Shown in pieces: positions 22,274-37,070 of a stretch of DNA of 64,000 bases. Source of the stretch: Methanobacterium formicicum DSM 3637 (lineage in GTDB: Archaea; Methanobacteriota; Methanobacteria; Methanobacteriales; Methanobacteriaceae). The stretch spans positions 143,501 to 207,500 of the forward strand of contig NZ_AMPO01000005.1 of the NCBI RefSeq assembly GCF_000302455.1, in the 5' to 3' direction. The notes beneath the pieces are model-generated. The model was not told where the DNA came from. It did not search any database and was given only the letters and a program-made list of their open reading frames with translations. How positions within the stretch are numbered: position 1 is the first letter of the stretch; each line of letters opens with the position of its first letter. The translations under genes and the position numbers were made by a program.

Positions 22274-23119
22274 TCATCCTGCTCCTGTAACTGAATATTC
22301 TTTAGTGGAATTTGTATTGTACTCTGTTTGATTAACTATTTTCTGCCCTTCTGGGCTTAAACTAAAATTTATAAAGTCATCAATAGCTGAATTACCTGTT
22401 CCTTTCACTAAAAAGATCAACGGCCGTTTTAGCACGTACCTGTCACTGGCTATGTTTGCATCGGTGGGTGATATTCCATTTATTCCCATCACCTTAACTC
22501 CAGTGTTAAGGGCATTCTGGGACACATAACCTATGGCATTGGGAGTGACAGCCACGTCCTGCATAACCTGATAGGTGGATATTCCTATGGTGAAATTATC
22601 TTGAGGTACTGTGGAACCGAACAGTATATCTTCAAATGTAATACGCGTCCCTGATCCTGCTTCTCGAATTATAACTTTAATTGGAGCATCTTCTCCCCCA
22701 ACCTGTTTCCAGTTGCTGATCTTTCCCTGATAAATATCCCTTAACTGGTCGGTGGTTAAACTGTTCACTGGATTGGTGGGGTTTACAATAACAGCTATAC
22801 TATCTTCCCCAATCTGGTACTGGTTCAACCCGTCACTTTCTGTTTCTGTCAAATTCCGTGAAACAGTTCCTATACTGGCACTACCCGATTTCACAGATTG
22901 TATACCTACATTGGAATCTCCTCCTTCAACTGTGACTTTAACATTGGGATGTTGGACCATGTATTCTTTAGCCAGTGCCTGAGCCACTGGCTGCACTGTA
23001 CTTGATCCTACGATACTGATTACTGAGTCCTCAGAATGAGCGATCACAGAATATGCTACGGTAATCCCTGCACAGGCCAGGATAATAATCCCTAACAGGT
23101 AAATTTGCTTATTTTTCAT
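22274..23119 (-). CDS. pstS: Phosphate ABC transporter substrate-binding protein PstS (3)
   Basis: This is a third PstS paralogue (281 aa): anchor helix (IYLLGIIILACAGITVAYSVI), SIVGSSTVQPVAQALA, GGDSNVGI and REAGSGTRITF. It keeps the phosphate-cleft Ser/Thr/Arg/Asp pattern but has EGGDSN instead of QGGGSA near residue 65. It is 12 bp downstream of the MFS gene on the same strand and probably co-transcribed with it, away from PstCAB. It may sense phosphate or bind another oxyanion (inference). Confidence 0.9.
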   Translation of the reverse strand: MKNKQIYLLGIIILACAGITVAYSVIAHSEDSVISIVGSSTVQPVAQALAKEYMVQHPNVKVTVEGGDSNVGIQSVKSGSASIGTVSRNLTETESDGLNQYQIGEDSIAVIVNPTNPVNSLTTDQLRDIYQGKISNWKQVGGEDAPIKVIIREAGSGTRITFEDILFGSTVPQDNFTIGISTYQVMQDVAVTPNAIGYVSQNALNTGVKVMGINGISPTDANIASDRYVLKRPLIFLVKGTGNSAIDDFINFSLSPEGQKIVNQTEYNTNSTKEYSVTGAG

Positions 23120-23131
23120 TATATCGCCTGA

Positions 23132-24673
23132 TTAGCTGGTCTCTTTTGTTTTTATCAAGGTTTGATCCGGTTGTGAAAAGTATTTCTGGAGATCCAGGGT
23201 TGAAACCAGGAGTATCACACTACACAGGGCTCCGAAGAGGAATACTCTTTCCATTCCAGTCATGAACTCGGTGGCCTGAGTTCCCACCAGTGTTAAATTA
23301 CTGCTCAGGGCACTCTGGGCAATGGCGCTGCTTAAGATCAAACCGGCAAAACAGTTCCCCAGAACTGATCCCAGGTTCTTGGTCAGGGTCATCATGGCTG
23401 ACACCTGGGTCTTGAAGATTTCTGGCACCACCGAGATGATCATCTTGTTGTTGGGGGACTGGTAAAGACCGTATCCAAAACCAAGGGCAATCAATCCAAT
23501 GATAATGAGTGGCAGCCCGGTTCCAGTATGGAATGTGTAGATGATGGTGGTGGCTACTATGCAGGATATGCTGGCTGCAATGGCCAGAGGTTTTACTCCG
23601 ATTTTATCAGCCAGTCCTCCGGCAATTATGGAGAGGAACATGGCGGTGAACATTATAATGCTGATTAATATCCCGGAAATATTCACCGGCACACCAATTA
23701 CCTTCTGGAAATAGAATGGGAGGGTGAAAAATGCCATGTAGAGTATTATATAGTTTAATAGGAGTCCGGTGATGTATGCAGAGAATGTGATGCTCCTGAA
23801 TACTTCCATTCTAAAAAGGGGCTCTTCGTGTTTGGCTTCTACCCAGACAAAGAGCGCTGCAAATATCAATGCAACTGCCATCAGCACCATGTCAAATATA
23901 TCAAAGCCCATCTTCTGGGCAAGGATCAGGGCATAGGTCAATGTGAACAGGAATATGGCCTGTAAAATTGCTCCCTTATAATCGATGAGTATGGAATAAA
24001 TTTTACCACGGGAAAAGGGCGGATCTTTATTTTCATATTTCTTTTTCCTCTCAATTAACTCCAGATCTTTATCTGCTTCTGGTTTTTGAGCAGTAAGCAG
24101 GTATACGCAGATACTTAAAATCCCGAATGGTATGACTGCCAGGAATATGGTATGCCAGCCAAGGTAGGCTGCTATGAAACCGCCAACCAGGGGGCCAATG
24201 GCGTAACCTCCGGATAATGCCACCAGCAAACATCCCATGGCCAGTCCCAGTTTTTCAGGGGGGAAGGTTTTATCCAGAATGGCATAGTACACTGCTGCCA
24301 TGAAACCGGCTGCCAGGCCCTGAATGCCCCTTATAACTATTAACATTTCTGCACTGGGAGCAAAGTAACAGGCCAGGGAGGCAGTTACCCACAGGATGGT
24401 CCCTATCATGAAGAACTTTTTCCTGCTCCACATTCCTGCTATTCTACCCAGGAATATCACCGATACAGTGAGGCAGATCAGGTATATGTTGGAGATCCAG
24501 GTGGCAGTCATTACACTGGCCCCGAAGAACTCGGTAATGGTGGGTAGGCAAACATTCACCAGGCCAATGTAGAAGTTGAACATGAAATTCACCAAACATA
24601 TTGCCAGCAAAACAAACCACATCTGCCGGGGATTGTCAAGTGATATTCGGGGTCTGGTTATAGTGGTGAGCAT
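23132..24673 (-). CDS. MFS drug:H+ antiporter-2 (DHA2) family transporter
   Basis: The protein has about 14 membrane helices over ~513 residues. It has the MFS loop signature FLGRIAGMWSRKKFFMIG after helix 2, a helix-5 motif GGYAIGPLVGGFIAAYLGWHTIF, and a second-half ADKIGVKPLAIAAS loop. This architecture is that of DHA2 multidrug exporters. The open frame extends to a GTG at 24733, but MLTTITRPR at 24673 is the better start. It is followed by pstS3 with a 12-bp gap. The substrate is unknown. Confidence 0.87.
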   Translation of the reverse strand: MLTTITRPRISLDNPRQMWFVLLAICLVNFMFNFYIGLVNVCLPTITEFFGASVMTATWISNIYLICLTVSVIFLGRIAGMWSRKKFFMIGTILWVTASLACYFAPSAEMLIVIRGIQGLAAGFMAAVYYAILDKTFPPEKLGLAMGCLLVALSGGYAIGPLVGGFIAAYLGWHTIFLAVIPFGILSICVYLLTAQKPEADKDLELIERKKKYENKDPPFSRGKIYSILIDYKGAILQAIFLFTLTYALILAQKMGFDIFDMVLMAVALIFAALFVWVEAKHEEPLFRMEVFRSITFSAYITGLLLNYIILYMAFFTLPFYFQKVIGVPVNISGILISIIMFTAMFLSIIAGGLADKIGVKPLAIAASISCIVATTIIYTFHTGTGLPLIIIGLIALGFGYGLYQSPNNKMIISVVPEIFKTQVSAMMTLTKNLGSVLGNCFAGLILSSAIAQSALSSNLTLVGTQATEFMTGMERVFLFGALCSVILLVSTLDLQKYFSQPDQTLIKTKETS

Positions 24674-25079
24674 GAAAAATAATTCTGAATGGATTAAATA
24701 TAAATAATTTGCTAATTTAGAACTATAATTCACTTTTTAGGTACAATTGGGGCTTGAATACTGGATATCTGGGTGTCATAGGGAATATTGTTCCTAATTT
24801 GGGAAGTATTTAGTGCAAATAGCAAAGAATTAATAGGGTGATTTGATGATAACTAAATCCATAAATTTCCAAACAATTTGGCTAAAATTAATCAAAATTG
24901 TTAGTAATTCCTAAAGTTATAACTCTCTAAAGTCATTAAATCTCTAAAGTCATTAAATCCACTGGAAAATACTTAAAAATGCATGAATGAACTTTAAAAA
25001 TTATTGATAAAGTTTAAAATAGTTAATAAAGTCTAAAAATCCCCAATATGATCATATAGTGTTTATCATGGTGATTTAA
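24674..25079. other. Divergent promoter region, AT-rich
   Basis: The spacer between the MFS gene (minus) and the sensor kinase (plus) shows only short AAGTCATTAAATC(T/C) repeats at about 24921-24960 and no gene. The kinase ribosome binding site GGTGATTTA is at 25070-25078. Confidence 0.45.
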
Positions 25080-27218
25080 GTGAACCTCCGTAAACGTACC
25101 TTAATTACTCTGGCAGTATCGCTATTGCTGCTGGTAGCAGTGCTTTATGTTATCTCCCAAAACCTTTTAATGGGGAATCTTACAGAGGTCCAGGTGGACA
25201 GTACCCAAAAAGACCTTGAAACTGTGAATGATTTATTATTCAGAGACTTAGATGATCTATCAGCAATAGATAAACAGTGGGCCATGCTGGGTGAAGATTC
25301 ATTTTACGACAAAACCAGTCAAACTTTCAATCCAGATGCTCTGAGAATATTCAACAGCACCGGTATTGATCTGGTGATAGTTTCCTCATCAATGGATGGA
25401 ACTGTGTATTTTAAATCCTTAAATGATTCTGAAAATTTAAATGACTCACAAACTTCATCATCCCACCAGGATGAACTGGAAAGTTACTTATCCCAGAATT
25501 CGTTTATAAAGTCAGAAAATCTAAGCAATCCCTTCCAGGGCATTTTATTATTACCTTCCGGCACTTACTTAATCTCATCAAGTCCCATTACTGGTTCTGA
25601 GGGTAATAATTTGATTCTGGGCCGTTACCTTGAAATCCCCCAAAATGGTCATTTATCAAAAATTCCCGGTTTATCCCTGAACATCACCCCATTTAATAAT
25701 GGCGAGATGGTCCCAACCTTCCATGATGTGAGTCGTGATTTTTCGTACGGGTCGCCAGTGATAATCAAACCGGTTGAGAACAACACCATCAGTGGATATT
25801 CATTACTGCGAGATGGTGAAGGTCGTGCTGTTTTCCAGATGAAACTATCTGAAAACCCTTATATTATAGATAAAGGCCAGGAAACTTTAATTTATTTCAT
25901 ATTCTCATTTTTAGTGACTGGAATAATATTAGGATTCATCACCCTGCTGTTTCTGGATAAGATTGTTTTATCCAGAATAAATGACCTCAACAATCGAGTA
26001 CAGGAAATAACGAAAACCAACGATATATCCAGACGTTTACCAGTAAACGGATCAAATGATGAAATATCCGGTCTTTCCCATGGTATCAACAGCTTGTTAA
26101 TTTCGTTGCAGAGTTCCTGGGAAGAAATTCAGCAGAGTAGAAAAAAGTACCGGAATATTTTCTACAACACTGGAACTGCCATGATAAGCACAGAGGGAGA
26201 TGGAGTTATCTCCTTAATAAACTCTGAATTTGAAAACTTATCCGGGTTTAAGAAGGTGCAGGTGGAAGGTATAAAAAGCTGGAAAGACTTTTTCCCGGAA
26301 GACATTAAGAAAATGACCAAATACAGTAAAATACGAAAATTAAATGAACATCTAGCTCCCCGGAATTATGAGGCCCGGTTTTTAGGCAGGGAGGGTAGTT
26401 TAAAGGATGTATATTTAACTGTAACAACCGTACCCGGTACTGATCAATTTTTGTTATCCCTGATGGATATCACCCCACTCAAACAGTCCCTGGAAGAGAA
26501 GGATGCCCTCCTACGGGAGGTACACCACAGGGTTAAAAATAACATGCAGATAATGATCAGCCTGCTGAATATGAAAGCAAGGCATACCAGTGATGAGGAG
26601 GTGAAGAGTATCTTAATGGAAAGCCAGGATAGAATAAAGTCCATGGCCATGGTACACGATGGCCTGTACCATTCACCGGATATGATTCACATAAATCTAG
26701 GAAATTACATCCAGAGATTAACCACCGAACTTTTCAGGAGTTACGGTGTTGATAGTAACCTGATTAAGTTAGTAGTTAATGTGGATGCGGTATCCATATC
26801 CATTGACACTGCAGTACCCTGTGGTCTTCTTTTAAATGAATTGGTAAGTAATTCCATTAAACACGCCTTTGATCCCAGTGAAAAAGGGGAAATAAGGATT
26901 TGTTTGTCTTCTGATGAAGATTTGTCCTTTGAGAATTTGTATTCTCCCGAAGATTCATCCTCTCCTGAAGTTCAAGGTTCTTCTAAAGATTCATCTTCAC
27001 TCACTGATGAACGTTCTCCTCCTGAATTAACCCTCACAGTCTGGGACAATGGAAAGGGATTAGCAGATGGTTTTGATATAAGTAAATCTGATACCATGGG
27101 TATGAAACTGATCGATGCCCTGGTAACCCAGCTGGAAGCAAAAATAGAATTCAATAACAGTCCAGGGGCATGTTTTAAAATTAAATTTAAAGAGCTTAAT
27201 TATTCCAAGAGAATTTAA
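25080..27218 (+). CDS. Membrane sensor histidine kinase (CHASE4-HAMP-PAS-HisKA_2)
   Basis: The first membrane helix (TLITLAVSLLLLVAVLYVIS) is followed by an extracytoplasmic CHASE4-like sensor (residues ~35-260, QKDLETVNDLLFRDLDDLSAIDKQW). The second helix is at ~268-290, and HAMP at ~293-345. A PAS domain (~350-465) precedes the HisKA_2 phosphoacceptor EVHHRVKNNMQIMISLLNMKA (His about 482). The ATPase domain has the N box LLNELVSNSIKHAF and G box VWDNGKGL. A low-complexity Ser/Pro/Asp insert (~620-655) splits the ATPase domain. No response regulator is adjacent. Translation starts at GTG. Confidence 0.92.
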   Translation: MNLRKRTLITLAVSLLLLVAVLYVISQNLLMGNLTEVQVDSTQKDLETVNDLLFRDLDDLSAIDKQWAMLGEDSFYDKTSQTFNPDALRIFNSTGIDLVIVSSSMDGTVYFKSLNDSENLNDSQTSSSHQDELESYLSQNSFIKSENLSNPFQGILLLPSGTYLISSSPITGSEGNNLILGRYLEIPQNGHLSKIPGLSLNITPFNNGEMVPTFHDVSRDFSYGSPVIIKPVENNTISGYSLLRDGEGRAVFQMKLSENPYIIDKGQETLIYFIFSFLVTGIILGFITLLFLDKIVLSRINDLNNRVQEITKTNDISRRLPVNGSNDEISGLSHGINSLLISLQSSWEEIQQSRKKYRNIFYNTGTAMISTEGDGVISLINSEFENLSGFKKVQVEGIKSWKDFFPEDIKKMTKYSKIRKLNEHLAPRNYEARFLGREGSLKDVYLTVTTVPGTDQFLLSLMDITPLKQSLEEKDALLREVHHRVKNNMQIMISLLNMKARHTSDEEVKSILMESQDRIKSMAMVHDGLYHSPDMIHINLGNYIQRLTTELFRSYGVDSNLIKLVVNVDAVSISIDTAVPCGLLLNELVSNSIKHAFDPSEKGEIRICLSSDEDLSFENLYSPEDSSSPEVQGSSKDSSSLTDERSPPELTLTVWDNGKGLADGFDISKSDTMGMKLIDALVTQLEAKIEFNNSPGACFKIKFKELNYSKRI

Positions 27219-27362
27219 CTTAATAGAACGAATTAGGGGATTTAATTGAATAAAATAACGAAAGAATCTAGTTGAGATAAGTAATTAATAATCTGATAAA
27301 ATTTGAAGAACAATTAAAAAAGAGTAGTAAAAAAAAGAAAGATTTGAAAAGGAAAAGTATAA

Positions 27363-27794
27363 TCAGTATTTCATGATCATCTTAACTTTTTCCAATTCTT
27401 TGGCAATATGTTCCCGTTTATCAGTGAGCATGTCTTCTGAACTCATTTTAAGAGCTTCTTTAGGACATACAGAAACACAGAGTTGTTTATCCCTTCCAGC
27501 ACACAGATTGCACTTGGTGGCTATTCCATATTCATCCAGATTGATGGCCCCTATGGGACAGGCATCCCTGCACAGTCCACAGCCTATACAATCTTCTTCA
27601 TGGATTATCACCGCACCATCGATTTTTTCAATGGCATCTTCCGGGCAAACTGTCATACAGGGGGCCCGGTCTTCAGCACAGTGTAGGCAGAAAACTGGCA
27701 CTCCATTTATCACCCTGATGGCATTTTTAGGACATATGCGTTCACATTTCCCACACTCATCACAGAGTTCTGGCCTGGAAACAAGTTCCTTCAT
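27363..27794 (-). CDS. porF: Por-operon polyferredoxin (PorF)
   Basis: The 143-residue protein has four 4Fe-4S groups: CDECGKCERICP, FCLHCAEDRAPCMTVCP, CIGCGLCRDACP and CNLCAGRDKQLCVSVCP. It is the last gene of the por operon, five bases after its paralogue. In methanogens the two extra ferredoxin-like proteins encoded after porB (PorE and PorF) are needed for electron transfer between pyruvate oxidoreductase and its partners. Confidence 0.87.
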   Translation of the reverse strand: MKELVSRPELCDECGKCERICPKNAIRVINGVPVFCLHCAEDRAPCMTVCPEDAIEKIDGAVIIHEEDCIGCGLCRDACPIGAINLDEYGIATKCNLCAGRDKQLCVSVCPKEALKMSSEDMLTDKREHIAKELEKVKMIMKY

Positions 27795-27798
27795 CTTT

Positions 27799-30326
<2,528 letters not shown>

Positions 30327-30328
30327 TT

Positions 30329-30571
<243 letters not shown>

Positions 30572-30581
30572 TAGATCACCT

Positions 30582-31649
<1,068 letters not shown>

Positions 31650-33224
31650 ATGAACATACTGATAATCACCGGTGAACTTGCCAGCAACCTGGTAAAAGAC
31701 GCATCTTTAAAATCAGATCACAATGTTCAAGTGCACGTGGTTAAAACACCCATAGCTGCCTTTTTAACCCCAAAAAGGATCATAGCAGAACTCGGGACTT
31801 TACCGGAGAGTGAATTAAAATCCCTGGATATGATCATCACTCCTGGACTCATACGCAAGGATGTAAGTCCCATCACCGAAAAAACGGGGATACCGGCCTA
31901 CAAAGGATCCACTGATGCTGCGGACCTGGATATTGTCCTGGAAATGGTGGATAAACTGGATCTATCCACTAAAAAATCTGCAGATAAACTCATTGAAGAA
32001 GAACAAAGGAAAAGGGCCCTGAAGTACATTGCGGATTTTGAAAATAACCAGAAAAACACCAAAAAACTCCTCCAAAAACCAGAAAACATACTGGTAGGGG
32101 ATCTACCAGTGGGTGAAGACTTCCCCATGAGGGTGCTGGCTGAAATTGCAAACGCACCCATCTTAAGCCAGGAGGAACTCTTAAAACGTGCCCAGTACTT
32201 CGTTAAATCAGGGGCAAACATGGTGGACATTGGAATGGTCGCAGGGGAGAACATGGCATCACGTATACCTGACATGGTCAATCTTCTACAGGAGAACCTG
32301 GATGTGCCGGTGAGCATAGACACCCTGCAATCTGAAGAACTTCTGGTGGCAATAGACTCCGGGGTGGACATGGTTTTAAGCCTGGATCACGGGAATTACC
32401 AGAAAGTTTTACCGGATCTGAAGAAAAAACAAATCCCCGCAGTCATCCTGCCCACAGATTACAAGCGGGGATGGGTCCCGGAAACCACCAACGAACGGGT
32501 AAACTCATTGATTGATTTAAAGGAAAAATGCAAGGGAATAAATGTCATCGCCGACCCCATACTGGATCCGGTAAACAGTAAAAGCATGGTCGATTCCATT
32601 ATTGCCTGCCGAAATTTCAAGGAAAGCATAACCGAAGGATGCCCCATATTTTTCGGGATAGGCAATGTCACTGAACTACTGGATGTTGATTCAGTGGGAG
32701 TAAATGCCCTCTTAGCAGGGATTTCCATGGAACTGGGGGCCAGTATTCTTTTCACACCAGAAGAAAGTGGTAAAACCAGGGGAAGTGTGAAGGAACTGGG
32801 AGTTTCATCAAAAATGATGTTCCTCTCCAAAATGAGGGGATCCATACCCAAGGACCTGGGTATAAATCTACTGGTCTTCAAGGACAAACGCAAAGGAGAA
32901 CCAATACCCGAACTGGTGGATGTACCAGAAATAGAAGCCGGTTCTGAGTATAAGTTCCATCAGGACCCGAAGGGTAGCTTTAAAATCAGCGTAGAAGAAG
33001 GGAGGATACGGGTGGTTCATTATAAGAAGATACAACCCACACTGGCCATATACGGGCAGACTGCCTGGGAACTCTACCATGAAATCATAAACCGGAAACT
33101 GGTTTCAAGGATTGAACACGCAGCCTATCTTGGACAGGAACTCCAAAAGGCAGAAGATGCCCTTAAACTTGGGAAGAATTATGTACAGGACTTTCCACTT
33201 TTTGAGGAGTTTATGGAGTACTAA
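31650..33224 (+). CDS. Dihydropteroate synthase-related protein (archaeal TIGR00284 type)
   Basis: The 524-residue protein has an N-terminal flavoprotein-like domain (~1-110, MNILIITGELASNLVK). A pterin-binding TIM-barrel-like region (~150-370) follows with YFVKSGANMVDIGMVAGENMASRIP and DVPVSIDTLQSEELLVAIDSGVDMVLSLDHGNY, and a C-terminal extension of about 150 residues ends it. This combination is seen in methanogens, whose pterin is tetrahydromethanopterin rather than folate, so a classical DHPS activity is doubtful. The stop codon is inside a tandem duplication (33221-33261). Confidence 0.85.
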   Translation: MNILIITGELASNLVKDASLKSDHNVQVHVVKTPIAAFLTPKRIIAELGTLPESELKSLDMIITPGLIRKDVSPITEKTGIPAYKGSTDAADLDIVLEMVDKLDLSTKKSADKLIEEEQRKRALKYIADFENNQKNTKKLLQKPENILVGDLPVGEDFPMRVLAEIANAPILSQEELLKRAQYFVKSGANMVDIGMVAGENMASRIPDMVNLLQENLDVPVSIDTLQSEELLVAIDSGVDMVLSLDHGNYQKVLPDLKKKQIPAVILPTDYKRGWVPETTNERVNSLIDLKEKCKGINVIADPILDPVNSKSMVDSIIACRNFKESITEGCPIFFGIGNVTELLDVDSVGVNALLAGISMELGASILFTPEESGKTRGSVKELGVSSKMMFLSKMRGSIPKDLGINLLVFKDKRKGEPIPELVDVPEIEAGSEYKFHQDPKGSFKISVEEGRIRVVHYKKIQPTLAIYGQTAWELYHEIINRKLVSRIEHAAYLGQELQKAEDALKLGKNYVQDFPLFEEFMEY

Positions 33225-33261
33225 AAAAATTCTGAATTAACTAAAAAAAATTCTGAATTAA
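33221..33261 (+). repeat. 20-bp tandem duplication across a stop codon
   Basis: CTAAAAAAATTCTGAATTAA (33221-33240) is followed by the same unit with one extra A (33241-33261). The first copy holds the TAA stop (33222-33224) of the DHPS-like gene. Shorter CCGAACTAAA repeats follow to about 33315. Confidence 0.85.
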
Positions 33262-33389
33262 AATATTACAACTTTCCGAACTAAATTCAAACAAATCCGA
33301 ACTAAAATATTCAAACAAAATTACCTATCATAAAATTAACAGAACGACTAATTAAATTTCAAGTTCACACATTACAGGAGTAAATAACA

Positions 33390-34313
<924 letters not shown>

Positions 34314-34545
34314 GTTTAATTAGATTTAAATTAAACTATTCAATTTAAAGTATCTATTCGATTATATAATATCTGATTTGAGAGGAAATCTCGAAGTGAA
34401 TCATCTGAAATGTAGTAATCGATTTAATAAGTAACTGATTTAAATAGTACACCACAATTAATAGGAATATCACTTAAATATTCTTTTTAGAAATTAATAA
34501 AAATTAGATAGAAAAAAATAATTAATTAATTGGAGATTTATAATC
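34314..34545. other. AT-rich spacer before the sulfur-carrier gene
   Basis: This 232-bp spacer has no ORF. It contains TATA-like stretches at about 34365 and 34490 and a TTGGAGATTTATAATC ribosome-binding context before the ATG at 34546. Confidence 0.4.
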
Positions 34546-34746
34546 ATGGAAGTAACGGTTATCATTGGAGAAGATGAGAATAATATGACAATTGAGGAAG
34601 GTAAAACAGTAAAAGACCTTCTCCAGATACTGGAAATACCCACAGAAACCGTTGTGGTCAAGAAAAACCAGACTATAATAATTGAAGAGGAATCTGTGGA
34701 AGATGGAGATATTATTGAAGTGATAAAGGTAATTTACGGTGGATAA
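34546..34746 (+). CDS. MoaD/ThiS/TtuB-like ubiquitin-fold sulfur carrier
   Basis: The 66-residue beta-grasp protein ends in IKVIYGG, the Gly-Gly tail adenylated and thiocarboxylated in sulfur carriers. The body shows the EGKTVKDLLQILEIPTETVVVKKNQ...VEDGDIIEVI pattern of ThiS and MoaD. Its position after the TtuA-like gene suggests it supplies sulfur for tRNA thiolation, as TtuB does in Thermus. A SAMP-like protein-tagging role is an alternative. Confidence 0.9.
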   Translation: MEVTVIIGEDENNMTIEEGKTVKDLLQILEIPTETVVVKKNQTIIIEEESVEDGDIIEVIKVIYGG

Positions 34747-34769
34747 ATATTAATCCAGGATGTGTATCT

Positions 34770-35795
34770 GTGGATGATTTCACTCTAATTGAACAATCAA
34801 TTTCCAATTATTTTCCCATAATAGGATTCTTTAATGGTGAAGGTAGCAAGGAAGGATCGTACTTCATTGTTGGGGATTACAATCCCCACAGTTTCCAGTC
34901 CTTAGTGAATGAACTGGATCAATTTGGATTTGTTCCTTTCATAAATCCCGATGGTTTGCATTACAGGATAAATGTTGCTAGAAAACCTGAAAAAGGTCAA
35001 TCAAAGATACATGTTAATATAATTCTTCTTCTGGCCACCATAGGCACCACCCTCTTTGCAGGATACTATCTGGGGCAAGGGGATATGTGGAAAGCAGTGG
35101 CCTTTGCAGTAGCCCTTCTGACCATAATCGGGACCCACGAGCTTGCCCACTTTTTTGCAGCCCGGAAACACGGTGTGGATGCAACATTACCCTACTTCAT
35201 ACCCGCACCAACCATTATCGGTACTTTCGGTGCTTTGATCAATATAAAATCTGCTATACCCACCCGGAAAGCCTTATTTGATCTGGGATACAGTGGGCCC
35301 CTGGCTGGATTTATTGTGGCTATTCCGGTGCTATTGATTGGGTTAAAATATTCCACAGTGGCTACCAATCCTGATGTGGCCATAGCCTTCACTCCACCAC
35401 TCATCATGCAATTATTCAGCTACCTGGTGGCGCCCGCTGCCAGCAGTGGCCAGATGATCATGATGCACCCGGTGGCATTTGCTGGATGGGTGGGAATACT
35501 GGTTACCATGCTCAATCTGATGCCAGTGGCATTTCTAGATGGAGGACACATATCCCGCTCCCTATTCGGTGTTAGTGTCCATAAATTCGTATCCATCCTG
35601 GGAATAATGGTCACCATCATACTGGGATGGTACCTGATGGCCGCACTTATGGTGTTCATTTTCCTGATGGGTAAAGGTCATCCCGGTGCACTGGATAACG
35701 TGGCCCCCATGGACCGTAAACGAAAGATAATCGCAGTGGTTATACTGATCATTTTCGTTCTGTGCTTATCTCCGGCTCCAAATAATTTCATGTGA
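34770..35795 (+). CDS. Site-2 protease (M50) family membrane metalloprotease
   Basis: The 341-residue protein has a soluble N-terminal domain (~1-80), then about seven membrane helices. The zinc motif is GTHELAHFFAARK (HExxH) and the second motif MPVAFLDGGHI provides the aspartate. The GYSGPLAGFIVAIP segment between them is typical. Such proteases cut membrane proteins within the bilayer. Start at GTG (34770), 23 bp after the sulfur-carrier stop, so the two may be co-transcribed. The substrate is unknown. Confidence 0.92.
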   Translation: MDDFTLIEQSISNYFPIIGFFNGEGSKEGSYFIVGDYNPHSFQSLVNELDQFGFVPFINPDGLHYRINVARKPEKGQSKIHVNIILLLATIGTTLFAGYYLGQGDMWKAVAFAVALLTIIGTHELAHFFAARKHGVDATLPYFIPAPTIIGTFGALINIKSAIPTRKALFDLGYSGPLAGFIVAIPVLLIGLKYSTVATNPDVAIAFTPPLIMQLFSYLVAPAASSGQMIMMHPVAFAGWVGILVTMLNLMPVAFLDGGHISRSLFGVSVHKFVSILGIMVTIILGWYLMAALMVFIFLMGKGHPGALDNVAPMDRKRKIIAVVILIIFVLCLSPAPNNFM

Positions 35796-36057
35796 TTCTC
35801 CCCGCAATTTCTGTGATGTTTCCATTAGTTTCATGTTGATAAACACGGGATAATCACAAATCAAGGGGAGATATTCTACATTAGAATATTATTCTACATT
35901 AGAACTCATCTATTAACCAAATTCCCTATAATTAAAGTTCTTCTGTTAACTATAGTTTTCAATAGCCTTAATTCCTTAATTGTAGTTGTTAGCCTTAATT
36001 TATTCATTAAACATAGAAATTAAAACTGATGAAGTTGTAAGTAAAAAAAGTGATGCT

Positions 36058-36921
36058 ATGAAAGTCCATTATGAATGTGCATCCTGTTTCCTCAGACAGA
36101 CCAGGGAAGCCCTGGATCTGGCAACCGATGATGAGGACCTTAAGATGCAGGTAACAGAGAAGATCAACAAAATACTATGTCAGGATTATAAAAAAGGAGC
36201 CGATGCTAACCGATTAGGCACCCGGATACACCGCACCATTAAAAGGGAAACTGGAAATCCTGATCCCTACCATGATTTACGCGAAAAATCAGACCAGATC
36301 GCCCTCCAGTTTTTACCTCAAGTGGAGAAGATACTGGAGAAAGATAATTCACTTAAAACTTATCTTAAAGCAGCAATAGCTGGAAACGTACTTGATTTCG
36401 GTGCACTGGGCCTTGATTCGGACATTGAGGGCCTGGTTATGTCTACAGTAGAAAAGGATCTCTCCATTGATCACTCCCAGGAACTGGAAGCAGAACTTGA
36501 GATGGCAGAAAACGTACTGTACCTGGCCGATAACGTGGGTGAAATAGTATTTGACAAGTTACTCATCAAAAAACTCCATGAATATGGTGTTGAAGTTACA
36601 GTGGCCCTGAAAGAAGGTACAATATTAAACGATGCCAGCATGAAGGAAGCACTGGAAGTGGGTCTGGATGAAGTAGCCCGGTTAATAACCACTGGAACTG
36701 ATTCTATAGGAGTTGTATATCCTGATCTTTCCGATGATTTCAAAGCGGAATTTGAAGATGCTGATCTGGTTATAGCCAAGGGATTGGGTAATTATGAAGG
36801 TTTAACTGAGATGGATCTTGGTGATACACCTGTTTTTTCCCTGTTAAATGCAAAATGCCAACCAGTAGCCAAGGATATTGGGGCTGATTTAGGGGGAAAT
36901 GTGGTTTTAAAACTAAATTAA
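36058..36921 (+). CDS. DUF89 / ARMT1-like damage-control phosphatase
   Basis: The protein (287 aa from 36058) has MKVHYECASCFLRQTREALDL at its start, the metal-site YLADNVGEIVFDKLLI and TVALKEGTILNDAS, and the C-terminal IAKGLGNYEGL. This is the archaeal DUF89 family of metal-dependent phosphatases that remove damaged sugar-phosphate metabolites. The frame is open to 35986, but MKVHYECAS has AAAAGTGATGCT upstream and matches the usual family start. The upstream spacer (35796-36057) has no other gene. Confidence 0.9.
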   Translation: MKVHYECASCFLRQTREALDLATDDEDLKMQVTEKINKILCQDYKKGADANRLGTRIHRTIKRETGNPDPYHDLREKSDQIALQFLPQVEKILEKDNSLKTYLKAAIAGNVLDFGALGLDSDIEGLVMSTVEKDLSIDHSQELEAELEMAENVLYLADNVGEIVFDKLLIKKLHEYGVEVTVALKEGTILNDASMKEALEVGLDEVARLITTGTDSIGVVYPDLSDDFKAEFEDADLVIAKGLGNYEGLTEMDLGDTPVFSLLNAKCQPVAKDIGADLGGNVVLKLN

Positions 36922-37070
36922 GGCTTTAAATTAAATTAATCTTTTTTTCTAATTTTCAATTCTCATTTTTTATTTTAAAAACAGTTCTATTTATCAACTT
37001 ATTTCTAATTCTAAGCACAATTCTTGATTTTAGTAAAAATATATTAAATTAGTGAGACTAAGGTTTAGGT

